Source of the DNA: Nisaea acidiphila
GTDB taxonomy: Bacteria > Pseudomonadota > Alphaproteobacteria > Thalassobaculales > Thalassobaculaceae
Length of the DNA: 64,000 nt
Assembly (NCBI RefSeq): GCF_024662015.1
Contig: NZ_CP102480.1
Coordinates: 2,328,501-2,392,500, forward strand
Direction of reading: 5' to 3'
A program made the translations under genes and the position numbers. Positions 37,118 through 45,724 of the stretch are shown here, in pieces (positions within the stretch are counted from its first letter, which is position 1; every line of letters begins with the position of its first letter). The notes under the pieces are model-generated. The model did not search any database and was not told the DNA's origin. It was given only the letters and a program-made list of their open reading frames with translations.

Positions 37118-38293
37118 CTACTGCCTTAAGGCAATATCGAGATTTTTCGGCAGAAGCACGAAATATCGTCCCTCCGCAGCCATGGGACCGGCTTTTTCCG
37201 CCGCCGATGCGCCATGCCCCCAGAACACGTCGCCGCGCACCGCGCCCTTGATCGCGCCGCCGGTATCCTGCGCGACGACCAGGCGTTTCAGAGGTTTTCC
37301 GCTCTCGTCCGGGTAATCGATATCCAGCCAGACAGGCGCGCCGAGCGGGATGTAGCGGCGGTCGACGGCAAGAGAACGTCCGGCTGTGAGCGCCACGCCC
37401 TGTGCGCCGATGGGACCCTCGCCATCGATCGCGCGGAAGAAAATGTAAGAGGGGTTGCGGTTCATCACCCCGTGCATCTGCGCGGGATTGGCCTTCAGCC
37501 AGGCCCGGATGGTCTGCAGCGAGATCGCGTCCTTGTCGATTTCCCCGCTCTCCACCAGATAGCGGCCGATCGGATAATAGATATGTCCGTTATGGCCGTC
37601 ATATCCGACACGAAGGATCCGGCCGTCCTCAAGCCGGATTCGTCCGGAGCCCTGGATATGCAGGAAGAAGGCATCGATCGGATCGTCGAGCCAGACCAGC
37701 GGCTGCGCGGCCTGGCCCAGCGCCCCGGACTCGATTTCCGCCCGGCTCTCGTACGGCACCAGCCGTCCGCTGCGGAGCCGCCCCGCGATGCGCTCGCCGC
37801 GCAGGCCGGAGCGCCAATCGCCGAGATTGACCAGAACGAGATCGTCCGGACGGGCAAGCAGCGGGGTCTCGAAGCCTTGCCGGGGCTGGAGCGCGCCGTT
37901 GAGTTCCGGCTCGTAATATCCGGTGAAAAGCCCGGGTCCGGGTTTGACCGCATAAGCGTCGAACCAGTCGCCGAGGAACGCGCGTACCGCGGTGTCGCCG
38001 CTGCTGTCCGAGAGGCGGGACAGTGCATCGCAGGCCCCGCGCCAGTCCGCGACCGTGCCGCCGATTTCCGCCGGTGCGACTGTGCTGCTATCGGATTGGC
38101 GGCGCATCTTGCCGCAGGACCGTTTCAGCGCCGGGAGCGCTTCCTGCAAACGGTCCTCGGACCAGCCCGGAAGCGAGGAGAGCGCAACCTTCTCATAACT
38201 GACCTGTTCCGGCGCCGCAGGCTCCGGGGGCTGTTCCGGCGTGCAGCCGGCCAGTACGAAAAAGATCAGGAGCCAGAGAGTGCGAGCGGACAA
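37118..38293 (-). CDS. mltA: Membrane-bound lytic murein transglycosylase A
   Basis: 391 aa from a TTG start with GGGAAGA five nucleotides upstream. The lipoprotein signal ends LAGC (Cys16). The MltA domain shows FTGYYEPELNGALQPRQGFE and the C-terminal 3D domain with VAQDTGGAIKGAVRGDVFWG. Cleaves the glycan strand of peptidoglycan with formation of anhydro-muropeptides, the substrates that an AmpG-type permease (3754-5070) would import. Follows the tim44-like gene by 39 nt. Confidence 0.95.
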   Translation of the reverse strand: MSARTLWLLIFFVLAGCTPEQPPEPAAPEQVSYEKVALSSLPGWSEDRLQEALPALKRSCGKMRRQSDSSTVAPAEIGGTVADWRGACDALSRLSDSSGDTAVRAFLGDWFDAYAVKPGPGLFTGYYEPELNGALQPRQGFETPLLARPDDLVLVNLGDWRSGLRGERIAGRLRSGRLVPYESRAEIESGALGQAAQPLVWLDDPIDAFFLHIQGSGRIRLEDGRILRVGYDGHNGHIYYPIGRYLVESGEIDKDAISLQTIRAWLKANPAQMHGVMNRNPSYIFFRAIDGEGPIGAQGVALTAGRSLAVDRRYIPLGAPVWLDIDYPDESGKPLKRLVVAQDTGGAIKGAVRGDVFWGHGASAAEKAGPMAAEGRYFVLLPKNLDIALRQ

Positions 38294-38332
38294 AATGTCT
38301 TCCCGTCAGTTCCGGACGTGCGCCGGGCGCCG

Positions 38333-39007
38333 TTACTCGTCTTCCGGCACGCCAGTCGCGACGAGGCGCCAGTTCGGATCACGGGAGCTTATGTCCCGCT
38401 CGAAGGTCCAGAGATCGGTCACTGTCTCGATCCTGTCCGGATCGCCGTCGACCACGGAACCGTCCGAAGCATGGGTCACCTTGACCTGGTCTGTGATGAA
38501 TTCGACGGTCACCCGGGCGACCGAACCGGCCAGCGTGACGTCATTGATCAGCGCGGAGCGGAAGGAGGAGATCGTGGTCTCCTGGCTCTCGCCCGCCTTT
38601 TCGCGCTCCTCGACAGCGCCGGCAAAGGCACTCATCAAATCGTCGCCAAGCAACGGACGCAGCCCGTCGAGATCGCCTTTCGCAAAGGCCTCGACGATCC
38701 ATTCGAACGCGGTCCGGGCACCTTTCAGGAACTCGATCTCGTCGAAGGAGGGATCCGCCATCTTCACGCGCATCAGATCGGAGAGCTCTCCGTTCTCCTG
38801 ATCTCCGGGCACGGTTTCATGCTCCCGGTCGGGGAGCTTGATGACATTGTCGGAGTTCGCGGGACGCTCGGGTGCCGGGGAGAACGGATCGGTATGCCGT
38901 TCCTCATGTCCGGTGCGTTTGCCAAGCACGTTACGCAGCTTGAAAACCAAGTATCCCGCAAGCAGTGCGAAAAGAATTATGTCGAAGAAAGCGAAGCCGT
39001 CGCCCAT
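38333..39007 (-). CDS. Tim44/TimA-family adaptor protein
   Basis: 224 aa. A single N-terminal membrane anchor (about 6-22) is followed by an acidic linker and a Tim44-like domain (about 85-220) with FLKGARTAFEWIVEAFAKGD and LWTFERDISSRDPNWRLVA. Homologous to the membrane-facing domain of mitochondrial Tim44; the bacterial protein (TimA) is of uncertain role. Lies directly upstream of mltA and divergent from fxsA, the standard alphaproteobacterial order. Confidence 0.92.
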   Translation of the reverse strand: MGDGFAFFDIILFALLAGYLVFKLRNVLGKRTGHEERHTDPFSPAPERPANSDNVIKLPDREHETVPGDQENGELSDLMRVKMADPSFDEIEFLKGARTAFEWIVEAFAKGDLDGLRPLLGDDLMSAFAGAVEEREKAGESQETTISSFRSALINDVTLAGSVARVTVEFITDQVKVTHASDGSVVDGDPDRIETVTDLWTFERDISSRDPNWRLVATGVPEDE

Positions 39008-39169
39008 ATCGCCCTTAACTACGGGTTCGAAAACCCTTATCCACCCTAGGAGAAGATCACCAACGCCCGGTTCGGCTTACCCTTGCCCGAAAGGCAACGA
39101 CCTGCCGCTTTTGACCGTCCGGCGACCGTACTACAGCATAGATAGGCTGTCACTTTTGAAAGAACAACT

Positions 39170-39691
39170 ATGGCCCTCGTCTTCCTATTGATCCTGATCG
39201 GAATTCCGGTTCTCGAGATCTATGTCTTCGCGGAAGTCGGCGGAATCATCGGCGGCTGGGCGACCGTCGGCCTCACGCTGCTGACCGCGGCCCTCGGCGC
39301 GCTGATGTTCCGTAGCCAGGGAACGGCGGTTCTGAGGCGGGCGCAGGAAAATCTGCGCCAGGAACAGACGCCGCTCGCGGAGATCGTCGACGGTGTCGGC
39401 CTTCTGCTGGCCGCAGTCTTGCTTTTCATTCCGGGTTTCGTCACGGACATCGCCGGTTTCCTGCTCTTCGTTCCGCCGCTCCGGGTCGTCTTCATCGGCT
39501 ATCTGTTTCGCGGCCTCGGCCGGTCTGCTCAGTCAAACGTCTGGATCGTCCGCACGGACCCCGGCAAGACGCCAGGCACTGCCGGGAACCGGACCGTCAT
39601 CGACGGTGACTACGAGGACCTCACCGAAGACGCGGGGGACAGCACATCCCAGCAGGACAAGGATGCAGACAGGAAACTCCCGCCGCGCTAA
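39170..39691 (+). CDS. fxsA: FxsA family membrane protein
   Basis: 173 aa. Membrane segments at about 3-20, 24-46 and 73-98 with IPVLEIYVFAEVGGIIGGWA and FIPGFVTDIAGFLLFVPPLR, the FxsA signature. In E. coli overproduction of FxsA excludes phage T7 by affecting FxsA-interacting proteins; its normal role is unclear. The long C-terminal hydrophilic tail (about 120-173) is variable. Divergent from the tim44-like gene with 162 nt between. Confidence 0.93.
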   Translation: MALVFLLILIGIPVLEIYVFAEVGGIIGGWATVGLTLLTAALGALMFRSQGTAVLRRAQENLRQEQTPLAEIVDGVGLLLAAVLLFIPGFVTDIAGFLLFVPPLRVVFIGYLFRGLGRSAQSNVWIVRTDPGKTPGTAGNRTVIDGDYEDLTEDAGDSTSQQDKDADRKLPPR

Positions 39692-39732
39692 GCCCACCGC
39701 ATAGGTACAATCAAAAGGAAAAGACAGGGATC

Positions 39733-40287
39733 ATGCTGTTCGTCCGCCACGGGCAATCCGAATTCAACGTTCACTACGGCGCCACCGGGGAGGATCCGGG
39801 GATCGAGGATCCCGCTCTCACGGAACTGGGACATGCGCAGATCCGGCACTCTGCGGAGGCGCTCAAGGGAAGCGCGATCGATCATATCGTTTCCAGCCCC
39901 TACCGGCGGGCGCTGGAAACCGCGCATATCCTCTCGGACGCACTGTCTCTTGAGATCCGCATCGACCCCCTGATCCGCGAGCACAAGCATTTCGTCTGCG
40001 ATATCGGCCGCACCCGGTCGGTCCTGCGGCAGGACTGGCCGCATCTTTCCTTCGACCATATCGACGAGCAATGGTGGACCGATCATCACGAGCAGGAGCA
40101 CGAGGTCTTTGCCCGGGTCGACGCCTTTCTCGACGGCAATTCCGCGCGCGAAGACTGGGACCGCGTTCTCTGCGTCAGCCACTGGGGCTTCATCCGACGC
40201 CTGACCGGCATCCCGGTTCCCAACGGTACCGTGGTCAAGGTCCAGCGGGACGGCGCCGGAGAGGTTGTTCATACCCCCGATCCGTGA
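39733..40287 (+). CDS. Histidine phosphatase superfamily protein
   Basis: 184 aa, ATG after AGGGATC. Phospho-acceptor motif Arg5-His6-Gly7 (FVRHGQSEFN), SSPYRRALETAHIL and a second His in VLCVSHWGFIRRLTG are the branch 1 (phosphoglycerate mutase-like) pattern. Substrate unknown; too short for glycolytic PGM. It sits between fxsA (41 nt) and secB (41 nt), on the same strand; these two are adjacent in many relatives, so this gene looks inserted. Confidence 0.9.
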   Translation: MLFVRHGQSEFNVHYGATGEDPGIEDPALTELGHAQIRHSAEALKGSAIDHIVSSPYRRALETAHILSDALSLEIRIDPLIREHKHFVCDIGRTRSVLRQDWPHLSFDHIDEQWWTDHHEQEHEVFARVDAFLDGNSAREDWDRVLCVSHWGFIRRLTGIPVPNGTVVKVQRDGAGEVVHTPDP

Positions 40288-40328
40288 TACCCACGCGCCT
40301 TCGAATTCCTCCGGCAGAGACAAGACCG

Positions 40329-40847
40329 ATGACCGATACCGAGACCGGCAACGCGACCGACGAGGCGGGGAACGCCATCAACACCTTCTCGATGACGGTG
40401 AAGGCGCAATACATAAAGGACCTCTCCTTCGAGAATCCAAAGGCGCCGTGGAGCCTGCGTGCCGATATCCGCCCCGAAATCGAGATCGGCGTCGATGTCC
40501 GCGCCGAACGCATGGCCGACAATGTCTACGAAGTCATCCTTCAGCTAAACGTGAACGGCATCCATGAAGGCGAGAAAGTCTTCATCGTGGAACTCGCCTA
40601 TGCCGGGGTCTTCCAGTTCGAAAATGTCCGTGCAGACCAGGTGGAATATGTGTTGATGGTCGAATGCGCGCGACTTCTCTTTCCATTCGCACGGCAGATC
40701 ATCGGTCAAGTCACGGCGGATGGCGGCTACCCGCCGCTGCATATCCAGCCGATCGATTTTCTCGGCGTGTTCCAGAAGAACGAGCTCCAGCGCGGGGAAA
40801 ATGGCGGCGTGGATGTCGCCGCGATCGAGCCCGAAGGCAACGCCTGA
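40329..40847 (+). CDS. secB: Protein-export chaperone SecB
   Basis: 172 aa from the ATG at 40329. VKAQYIKDLSFENPKAPWSL and YAGVFQFENVRADQVEYVL with ECARLLFPFARQIIGQVT are SecB signatures. A tetramer holding precursor proteins unfolded and passing them to SecA. The frame continues upstream inside the histidine phosphatase gene without support. Converges on dnaQ. Confidence 0.97.
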   Translation: MTDTETGNATDEAGNAINTFSMTVKAQYIKDLSFENPKAPWSLRADIRPEIEIGVDVRAERMADNVYEVILQLNVNGIHEGEKVFIVELAYAGVFQFENVRADQVEYVLMVECARLLFPFARQIIGQVTADGGYPPLHIQPIDFLGVFQKNELQRGENGGVDVAAIEPEGNA

Positions 40848-40873
40848 CCGCTCTGTCCAATCACTCGGCCCAA

Positions 40874-41566
40874 TCACCCGGCGGAGTCGGAGCGGTTCCA
40901 GATCGGGTCCTTTAGTTTTTCGAGCAGCGCGGCATGGGCCGAGAGTTCATCCGCGCTCGGTGCGTGGGGCCGCGGTGGACGTGCCACGGACGCGCGGATC
41001 TCCGGCGCAGCGCTCTCCGCAGAGCTTTCCTCGCGCGCCAGCTCAAGACCGGGCTGCCTCCCGCCGATCAATTCCAGATAAACCGAGGCCAGCAAATCGG
41101 CATCGATCAGCGCGCCGTGCAGGTCGCGGTGCGTATTGTTGATTTCGAAACGGCGACAGAGCGCATCCAGGCTCGCCTGCGCGCCGGGAAACTTCCGGCG
41201 CGCCATTGCAAGCGTGTCGATCGCACGCTCCATGGGCATTGCGGGATGGCCAAGACGTGTGAGCTCGGCATTCAGAAAGCCCATATCGAACTTCGCGTTA
41301 TGGATTACGAAGGTGGCGTCGCCGACGAATTCCAGAAACTGGTCGACGATGCCGGCAAAGTTCGGAAAGTCGGCGAGAAACTCCGTCGAGAGGCCATGCA
41401 CCTCGAAGGCGCCCTGCTCCACCTCGCGTTCCGGGTTGATATAGACGTGATACTTCTGGCCGGTCGGCACATGGTTCACCAGCTCGATGGCCCCGATCTC
41501 GATCACCCGATGGCCTTGCTTCGGATCGATCCCGGTGGTTTCCGTATCGAGCACCAGTTCACGCAT
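40874..41566 (-). CDS. dnaQ: DNA polymerase III epsilon subunit (proofreading exonuclease)
   Basis: 230 aa DEDDh exonuclease. Asp7 and Glu9 in VLDTETTGIDP, the Asp of HNAKFDMGFLNAEL, and the final His/Asp in RDLHGALIDADLLASVY complete the active site. A C-terminal tail of about 50 residues would bind the alpha subunit. Provides 3'-5' proofreading during replication. Last gene of the leftward run ppsR-maf-coaE-dnaQ; the ATG overlaps the coaE stop by 8 nt (ATGCGTGA). Confidence 0.97.
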   Translation of the reverse strand: MRELVLDTETTGIDPKQGHRVIEIGAIELVNHVPTGQKYHVYINPEREVEQGAFEVHGLSTEFLADFPNFAGIVDQFLEFVGDATFVIHNAKFDMGFLNAELTRLGHPAMPMERAIDTLAMARRKFPGAQASLDALCRRFEINNTHRDLHGALIDADLLASVYLELIGGRQPGLELAREESSAESAAPEIRASVARPPRPHAPSADELSAHAALLEKLKDPIWNRSDSAG

Positions 41567-42155
41567 GTCGCACTCCCAGTCGGTTCAGTATCTTCTTGAT
41601 CGCCCGCGTCGTGAACGCCCGCCCGAGACCGGTCGGCAGCACGATATCTGCGCGCAGACGCTTTTCCCGGTCCGGCATCTGTTTCTGAAGAATAGAAGAG
41701 AGCCGCGACTCTGTCATGCCGGGACGGGCCAGAACCCGCTGACGCTGCAGAAAAGCCGGAGCGGAAACAACGAAGACGTAATCGCAGACAGTCTCGCCGC
41801 CGGTCTCGAACAGCAAAGGGACGTCGAGCACGGCCGCTTTGCGGCGGTTCCGCCTTTGCAACGCCAGGAACCGGTCACGGTCCCGCCTCACCAGCGGATG
41901 TACGATGGCTTCGAGGTCTTTCAGCGCCGCCGCGTCGCCGAAGACCAGCTTCCCAAGAGTCTCGCGGTCCACCGCGCCGGCCCGGACGGCCTCCGGAAAT
42001 CTTCGGGAGATCGGCGCCACCGCCGCCCCGCCGTTTCGGAAGAGCTTGTGCACCGCGGCGTCCGCGTCGTGCACCGGCAGGCCAAGGCGGCGGAACAGGT
42101 TTGCCGCCGTACTCTTGCCCATGCCGATCGAACCGGTCAGCCCGAAAACCAGCAT
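41559..42155 (-). CDS. coaE: Dephospho-CoA kinase
   Basis: 198 aa from the ATG at 42155 (TGAGG upstream); the frame extends into maf without support. P-loop GSIGMGKS (8-15), LPVHDADAAVHKLF with the substrate Asp, and DVPLLFETGGE are CoaE motifs. Performs the last step of coenzyme A synthesis. Lies 4 nt after maf. Confidence 0.97.
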   Translation of the reverse strand: MLVFGLTGSIGMGKSTAANLFRRLGLPVHDADAAVHKLFRNGGAAVAPISRRFPEAVRAGAVDRETLGKLVFGDAAALKDLEAIVHPLVRRDRDRFLALQRRNRRKAAVLDVPLLFETGGETVCDYVFVVSAPAFLQRQRVLARPGMTESRLSSILQKQMPDREKRLRADIVLPTGLGRAFTTRAIKKILNRLGVRHA

Positions 42156-42159
42156 CGCC

Positions 42160-42798
42160 TCAGACCCTGAGCGCGCCGTGCGTACGCATGAAATCGAGCA
42201 AAGGGAGAAGTGGCAGGCCGAGCACGGTAAAGAAGTCTCCCTCGACCGAGGTAAAAAGCTGGGCGCCGACGGATTCGAGCTGGTAGGCACCGACGGAGTC
42301 CAGCGCCCGATCACCGATCGCATCGAGATAAGCCGAGATAAAGTCTTCTGAAAGCGGGCGGACCAGCAGGCTCGCCGTCGCGACATGGTGCCAGATCCGC
42401 GTTCCTCCGGCCGAAACCACGACGGAACTGATCAGCGTGTGCCGCTTTCCGGATAGCTTGCGCAGATGGTCCGCCGCACCGTCGCGGGTTTCCGGCTTGT
42501 CGAACCAGCTCCCCTCCAGATCGAGCATCTGATCGGCGCCGATCACCAGCGCCTCCGGCCGGGCGCGCGAAATGGTATTGGCCTTCATCTCGGCGAGAAA
42601 GGTCGCGACTTCCGCCGCGCTCGCCCCTTCGGCCCGGAGGCTGCGCTTGAATTCGGACTCGTCGACCGACGGTTTCCGGATCTCCACGGGAAGGCCGGCG
42701 GCGCGCAGCATCTCGGCGCGGGTCCGGCTGCCGGAAGCCAGGACAACCGGTTTCTCGCCCGCACCGGCAAGGCGTGTCGGATCGATTTCGGCGGACAT
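42160..42798 (-). CDS. maf: Maf family nucleotide pyrophosphatase
   Basis: 212 aa. The N-terminal LASGSRTRAEMLRAAGLP and PSVDESEFK, then ALVIGADQMLDLEGSWFDKP with the catalytic Asp, place it in the Maf family, which hydrolyses dTTP, UTP, CTP or modified nucleotides depending on subfamily. SVGAYQLESVGAQLF at 168-182 replaces the DKAGGY-like segment of YhdE, so a YceF-type (m7GTP) preference is possible. Its ATG overlaps the ppsR stop (TGATG). Confidence 0.94.
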   Translation of the reverse strand: MSAEIDPTRLAGAGEKPVVLASGSRTRAEMLRAAGLPVEIRKPSVDESEFKRSLRAEGASAAEVATFLAEMKANTISRARPEALVIGADQMLDLEGSWFDKPETRDGAADHLRKLSGKRHTLISSVVVSAGGTRIWHHVATASLLVRPLSEDFISAYLDAIGDRALDSVGAYQLESVGAQLFTSVEGDFFTVLGLPLLPLLDFMRTHGALRV

Positions 42799-43622
42799 CA
42801 GGACTCCAGCCCGTGGAACTTCGCGTATTTCTGTAGCACCGCCGCTGCCGTCTCCTCGATCGAGCGGCGGGTGACGTCGATCACCGGCCAGCCCGCTTTG
42901 GTGAAGGTCTTGCGTGCCTCGACCACTTCCTCGCGCACCTTCTCCGGATCCACATAATCGGTCTCGTTGCTGTGCTGAAGCATCAACATCCGGTTGCGGC
43001 GGACCTGGGTCAGCCGATTGGGATCGTTGGTCAGAGCCACCACAAAGGGACGCTTCAAGGAATAGAGCTCCTTCGGCAAGGGAACGCCCGGCACAACGGG
43101 AATGTTTGCGGTCGCGTAGCCGCGGTTTGCGAGATAGAGGGAGGTCGGGGTCTTGGAAGTACGCGACACGCCGACGATCACGATATCCGCATCCTCAAGG
43201 TCGTGGATCATCTGCCCGTCGTCATGGGCCAGCGTGTAGTCCATCGCCCGGATACGATTGAAATAAGCGGCATCCAATTCGTGCTGACGTCCAGGCCGGC
43301 CATGGCTTTCCTGGCCGAGAAAATTGCCAAGTGCGTTGACCACGGTGTCGAGTACCGAGATGCAGGGCACCCGCCTCTGCTGGCAGCCGACCTCCAGCTG
43401 CTCGCGCAGTTCCGGATTGACCAGGGTGAAGAGTACCGGTCCCGGATAGACGGTCACCGCAGCCAGGACTTTCTCGATATGCCCGGACGTGCGGACCAGC
43501 GACCAGACATGCTCGCGGGCGCGCACACCCTCGAACTGCACCAGGCAGGCGCGGGCCACCTGATGGTTCGTCTCGCCCGTCGCGTCCGAGACCAGATGAA
43601 GATGGATGTCCGTATCGGTCAC
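42798..43622 (-). CDS. ppsR: Bifunctional kinase/pyrophosphorylase (DUF299), PEP-synthase-regulator type
   Basis: 274 aa from a GTG with AGGGTG upstream. Starts HLHLVSDATGETNHQVARA; the P-loop is seen as IVGVSRTSKTPTSLYLANRG (about 149-168), then VRRNRMLML and the C-terminal helical part ending YAKFHGLES. Family members phosphorylate and dephosphorylate pyruvate phosphate dikinase or PEP synthase with ADP and phosphate. First gene left of the putative origin, the position occupied by this family in Caulobacter and Rickettsia origin regions. Confidence 0.95.
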   Translation of the reverse strand: MTDTDIHLHLVSDATGETNHQVARACLVQFEGVRAREHVWSLVRTSGHIEKVLAAVTVYPGPVLFTLVNPELREQLEVGCQQRRVPCISVLDTVVNALGNFLGQESHGRPGRQHELDAAYFNRIRAMDYTLAHDDGQMIHDLEDADIVIVGVSRTSKTPTSLYLANRGYATANIPVVPGVPLPKELYSLKRPFVVALTNDPNRLTQVRRNRMLMLQHSNETDYVDPEKVREEVVEARKTFTKAGWPVIDVTRRSIEETAAAVLQKYAKFHGLES

Positions 43623-43901
43623 CGTTCACACCCTGCTGGGGATAAATGCGTAGCACCTGTTTACAGAATGCGGATTCCCATCCGAAAGAAAAATTACGCC
43701 ACGGAACCCATTCGCTTCCGGCCGGATTATCCTTCGGGGGACAACGTTATCCCGTTTTCCCAAGATCGTGAGTAACGGCCCGGCGGATCGAGATATCCCC
43801 ACAATCCACGCATTCAAGAATGCACGTGCTCCGGGCTCTTGCGACATTTTTACCGCTGCTTGTCCCCGATACCGCACTGTAGACTCTTGCCGTATCCGTT
43901 C

Positions 43902-43910
43902 TGTGGATCA
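43902..43910 (-). promoter_or_regulatory. DnaA box (TGATCCACA type)
   Basis: The minus strand reads TGATCCACA, one mismatch from TTATCCACA and identical to the G-box form of DnaA site described in the Caulobacter origin. It sits in the ppsR-hemE intergenic region. Confidence 0.65.
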
Positions 43911-43925
43911 CCTGTGTTCAGATGC

Positions 43926-43934
43926 TAATCCACA
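43926..43934 (+). promoter_or_regulatory. DnaA box (TAATCCACA)
   Basis: TAATCCACA differs from TTATCCACA at one position. It faces the other box across 15 nt and precedes the AT-rich segment, a layout suitable for DnaA oligomerisation. Confidence 0.6.
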
Positions 43935-44028
43935 GGACTCACAGCACCACAACAATCACTTCCTACTTATTTCTAATAAGATTCTTTGTTAGGGAGTGCC
44001 CGCGTCGATGTGAACAGACAGGCGATCC

Positions 44029-45057
44029 ATGACCGAGAAACCGATCCTCAAAGCACTGGCAGGCCAAGTGTCAGACATTCCCCCGATCTGGCTCATGCGG
44101 CAGGCCGGACGCTATCTGCCGGAATATCGGGAAGTCAGAAAGCAGGCGGGATCCTTCGTCGATCTCTGTCTCAATCCGGAAATGGCGGCAGAGGTTACCT
44201 TGCAGCCGATCCGGCGCTTCGGCATGGACGGTGCCATCCTCTTCTCGGACATCCTGATCGTGCCCTACGGTCTCGGCCAACCCCTGAAGTTCGTCGAGGG
44301 CCGGGGGCCGGTGCTCGATCCGGTCAAGGACAGGCAGGCGCTCTCCCGTCTGGACCTCGCGGGCCTTACGAAGCGCGTGGGCAATGTCTATGAGACAGTT
44401 TCCAGGGTGCGCGAGGCGCTTCCGGCAGAGACCACCCTGATCGGCTTCTCCGGAAGTCCCTGGACGGTCATCACCTATATGGTCGAAGGGGGAAGCAGCA
44501 AGGACTACGCGGCGACGAAGCAGTGGGCCTACAGTGACCCCGAAGGCTTTCAGGCTCTGATCGATATCGTTGTCGAAGGCACGATTACCTATCTGCTCGG
44601 CCAGGCGAAGGCGGGGGCCGAGGTTCTGAAGCTTTTTGACTCCTGGGCCGGAGTGCTTTCACCCCGGCTCTTCCGCATGGCCGTGCTGGAGCCGACCAAA
44701 CGGATCGTTTCCGCGGTCAAATCCGCTTATCCGGATCTTCCGGTGATAGGCTTTCCGCGTGCGGCCGGCGCCAACTATCTGGATTACATCGCAGAAACCG
44801 GAGTCGATGCGGTTGCGGTCGATACCGCCATGCCGATCCGCTGGGCGGTCGAGAACATTCAGAGCAAGATGCCGATTCAGGGCAATCTCGATCCGATTGC
44901 GCTGCTTGCCGGTGGCGCGGGTCTCGAACAGGAAGTGAAGAGCATCCTCGATGTCGCGGCCGCGGGACCCTTTATCTTCAATCTTGGTCACGGCATCCTG
45001 CCGACGACGCCGATCGAGCATGTGGAACAGCTATTGCGGCATGTGCGCGGCAAATAG
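44029..45057 (+). CDS. hemE: Uroporphyrinogen decarboxylase
   Basis: 342 aa, the family length. Signature N-terminus PPIWLMRQAGRYLPEYREVR, ILIVPYGLGQPLKFVEGRGP, FSGSPWTVITYMVEGGSSKD, and catalytic Asp in LFSDILIVP. Removes four carboxyl groups from uroporphyrinogen III in heme synthesis. First gene right of the putative origin, followed by hemJ after 27 nt. Confidence 0.98.
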   Translation: MTEKPILKALAGQVSDIPPIWLMRQAGRYLPEYREVRKQAGSFVDLCLNPEMAAEVTLQPIRRFGMDGAILFSDILIVPYGLGQPLKFVEGRGPVLDPVKDRQALSRLDLAGLTKRVGNVYETVSRVREALPAETTLIGFSGSPWTVITYMVEGGSSKDYAATKQWAYSDPEGFQALIDIVVEGTITYLLGQAKAGAEVLKLFDSWAGVLSPRLFRMAVLEPTKRIVSAVKSAYPDLPVIGFPRAAGANYLDYIAETGVDAVAVDTAMPIRWAVENIQSKMPIQGNLDPIALLAGGAGLEQEVKSILDVAAAGPFIFNLGHGILPTTPIEHVEQLLRHVRGK

Positions 45058-45084
45058 CCGCCGCCCGCGGAACAGGAGCACGTG

Positions 45085-45516
45085 ATGAGCTACGAATGGG
45101 TGAAGGCGCTCCACGTCATCAGCATGGTCGCCTGGATGGCGGGCATGTTCTATTTGCCCCGCCTTTATGTCTATCACGCCGACGCGGCTCCCGGCTCCGA
45201 TCTCTCCGAAACCCTCAAGGTAATGGAACGGCGGCTTTTGAGAGCGATCATCAATCCGGCGATGATCTCGACCTTTGTGTTCGGAATATGGATGCTTGTG
45301 CTGATCCCTGAATTCCTGACGGAAGGCTGGTTTCATGTGAAACTGACTTGCCTTGTCGTCATGACCGGCTTTCACGGATTTATGGCGCGTTGGCGCCGCG
45401 ATTTCGCCGCGGATGCGAATAAACGTCCCGCCCGTTTCTATCGGATCGCGAACGAAGTTCCGACGATCTTATTGATCGTTATCGTAATCATGGTGATCGT
45501 GAAGCCGTTTTCCTGA
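45085..45516 (+). CDS. hemJ: Protoporphyrinogen IX oxidase HemJ
   Basis: 143 aa from the ATG at 45085, preceded by AGGAGCACG (GTG 45082 is an alternative). Four membrane segments; the first contains [20 protein letters not shown] with the conserved heme-ligand-type His, followed by PRLYVYH. This short membrane family (HemJ/UPF0093) oxidises protoporphyrinogen IX. Its position after hemE in one transcript supports heme synthesis. Confidence 0.94.
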   Translation: MSYEWVKALHVISMVAWMAGMFYLPRLYVYHADAAPGSDLSETLKVMERRLLRAIINPAMISTFVFGIWMLVLIPEFLTEGWFHVKLTCLVVMTGFHGFMARWRRDFAADANKRPARFYRIANEVPTILLIVIVIMVIVKPFS

Positions 45517-45724
45517 TCTTTTCCATTTTTATCAAATATTGTTGTTTGACACTTGGCGGGAAACTGCTGTATCTCACGATTGCGCTGATCGCCGTGGGGC
45601 ATGGCATCAGGTCTTTCCCGCACAGAACGAAATTAAACAGTCAGCTAAACAAGCGACACACGTGCGGCCTGTCTACGCGGCCGACCTTCCAGGACAATCG
45701 TTTTACCTTGTCATCGACAGGACG

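Larger units (their letters stand above)
43623..44028. other. oriC: Putative chromosomal replication origin (oriC)
   Basis: 406 bp without a gene between divergent ppsR and hemE. In Caulobacter and Rickettsia the origin lies at the equivalent place next to hemE, which is the main reason for the call. It contains two 9-mers one mismatch from the DnaA box TTATCCACA, in opposite orientation 15 nt apart (43902-43910 and 43926-43934), further partial boxes (TTATCCTTC at 43728, TTATCCCGT at 43748), and an AT-rich stretch at about 43949-43992 (TCTAATAAGATTCTTTG) that could be the unwinding element. Promoters for ppsR and hemE must also be here. Confidence 0.7.
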
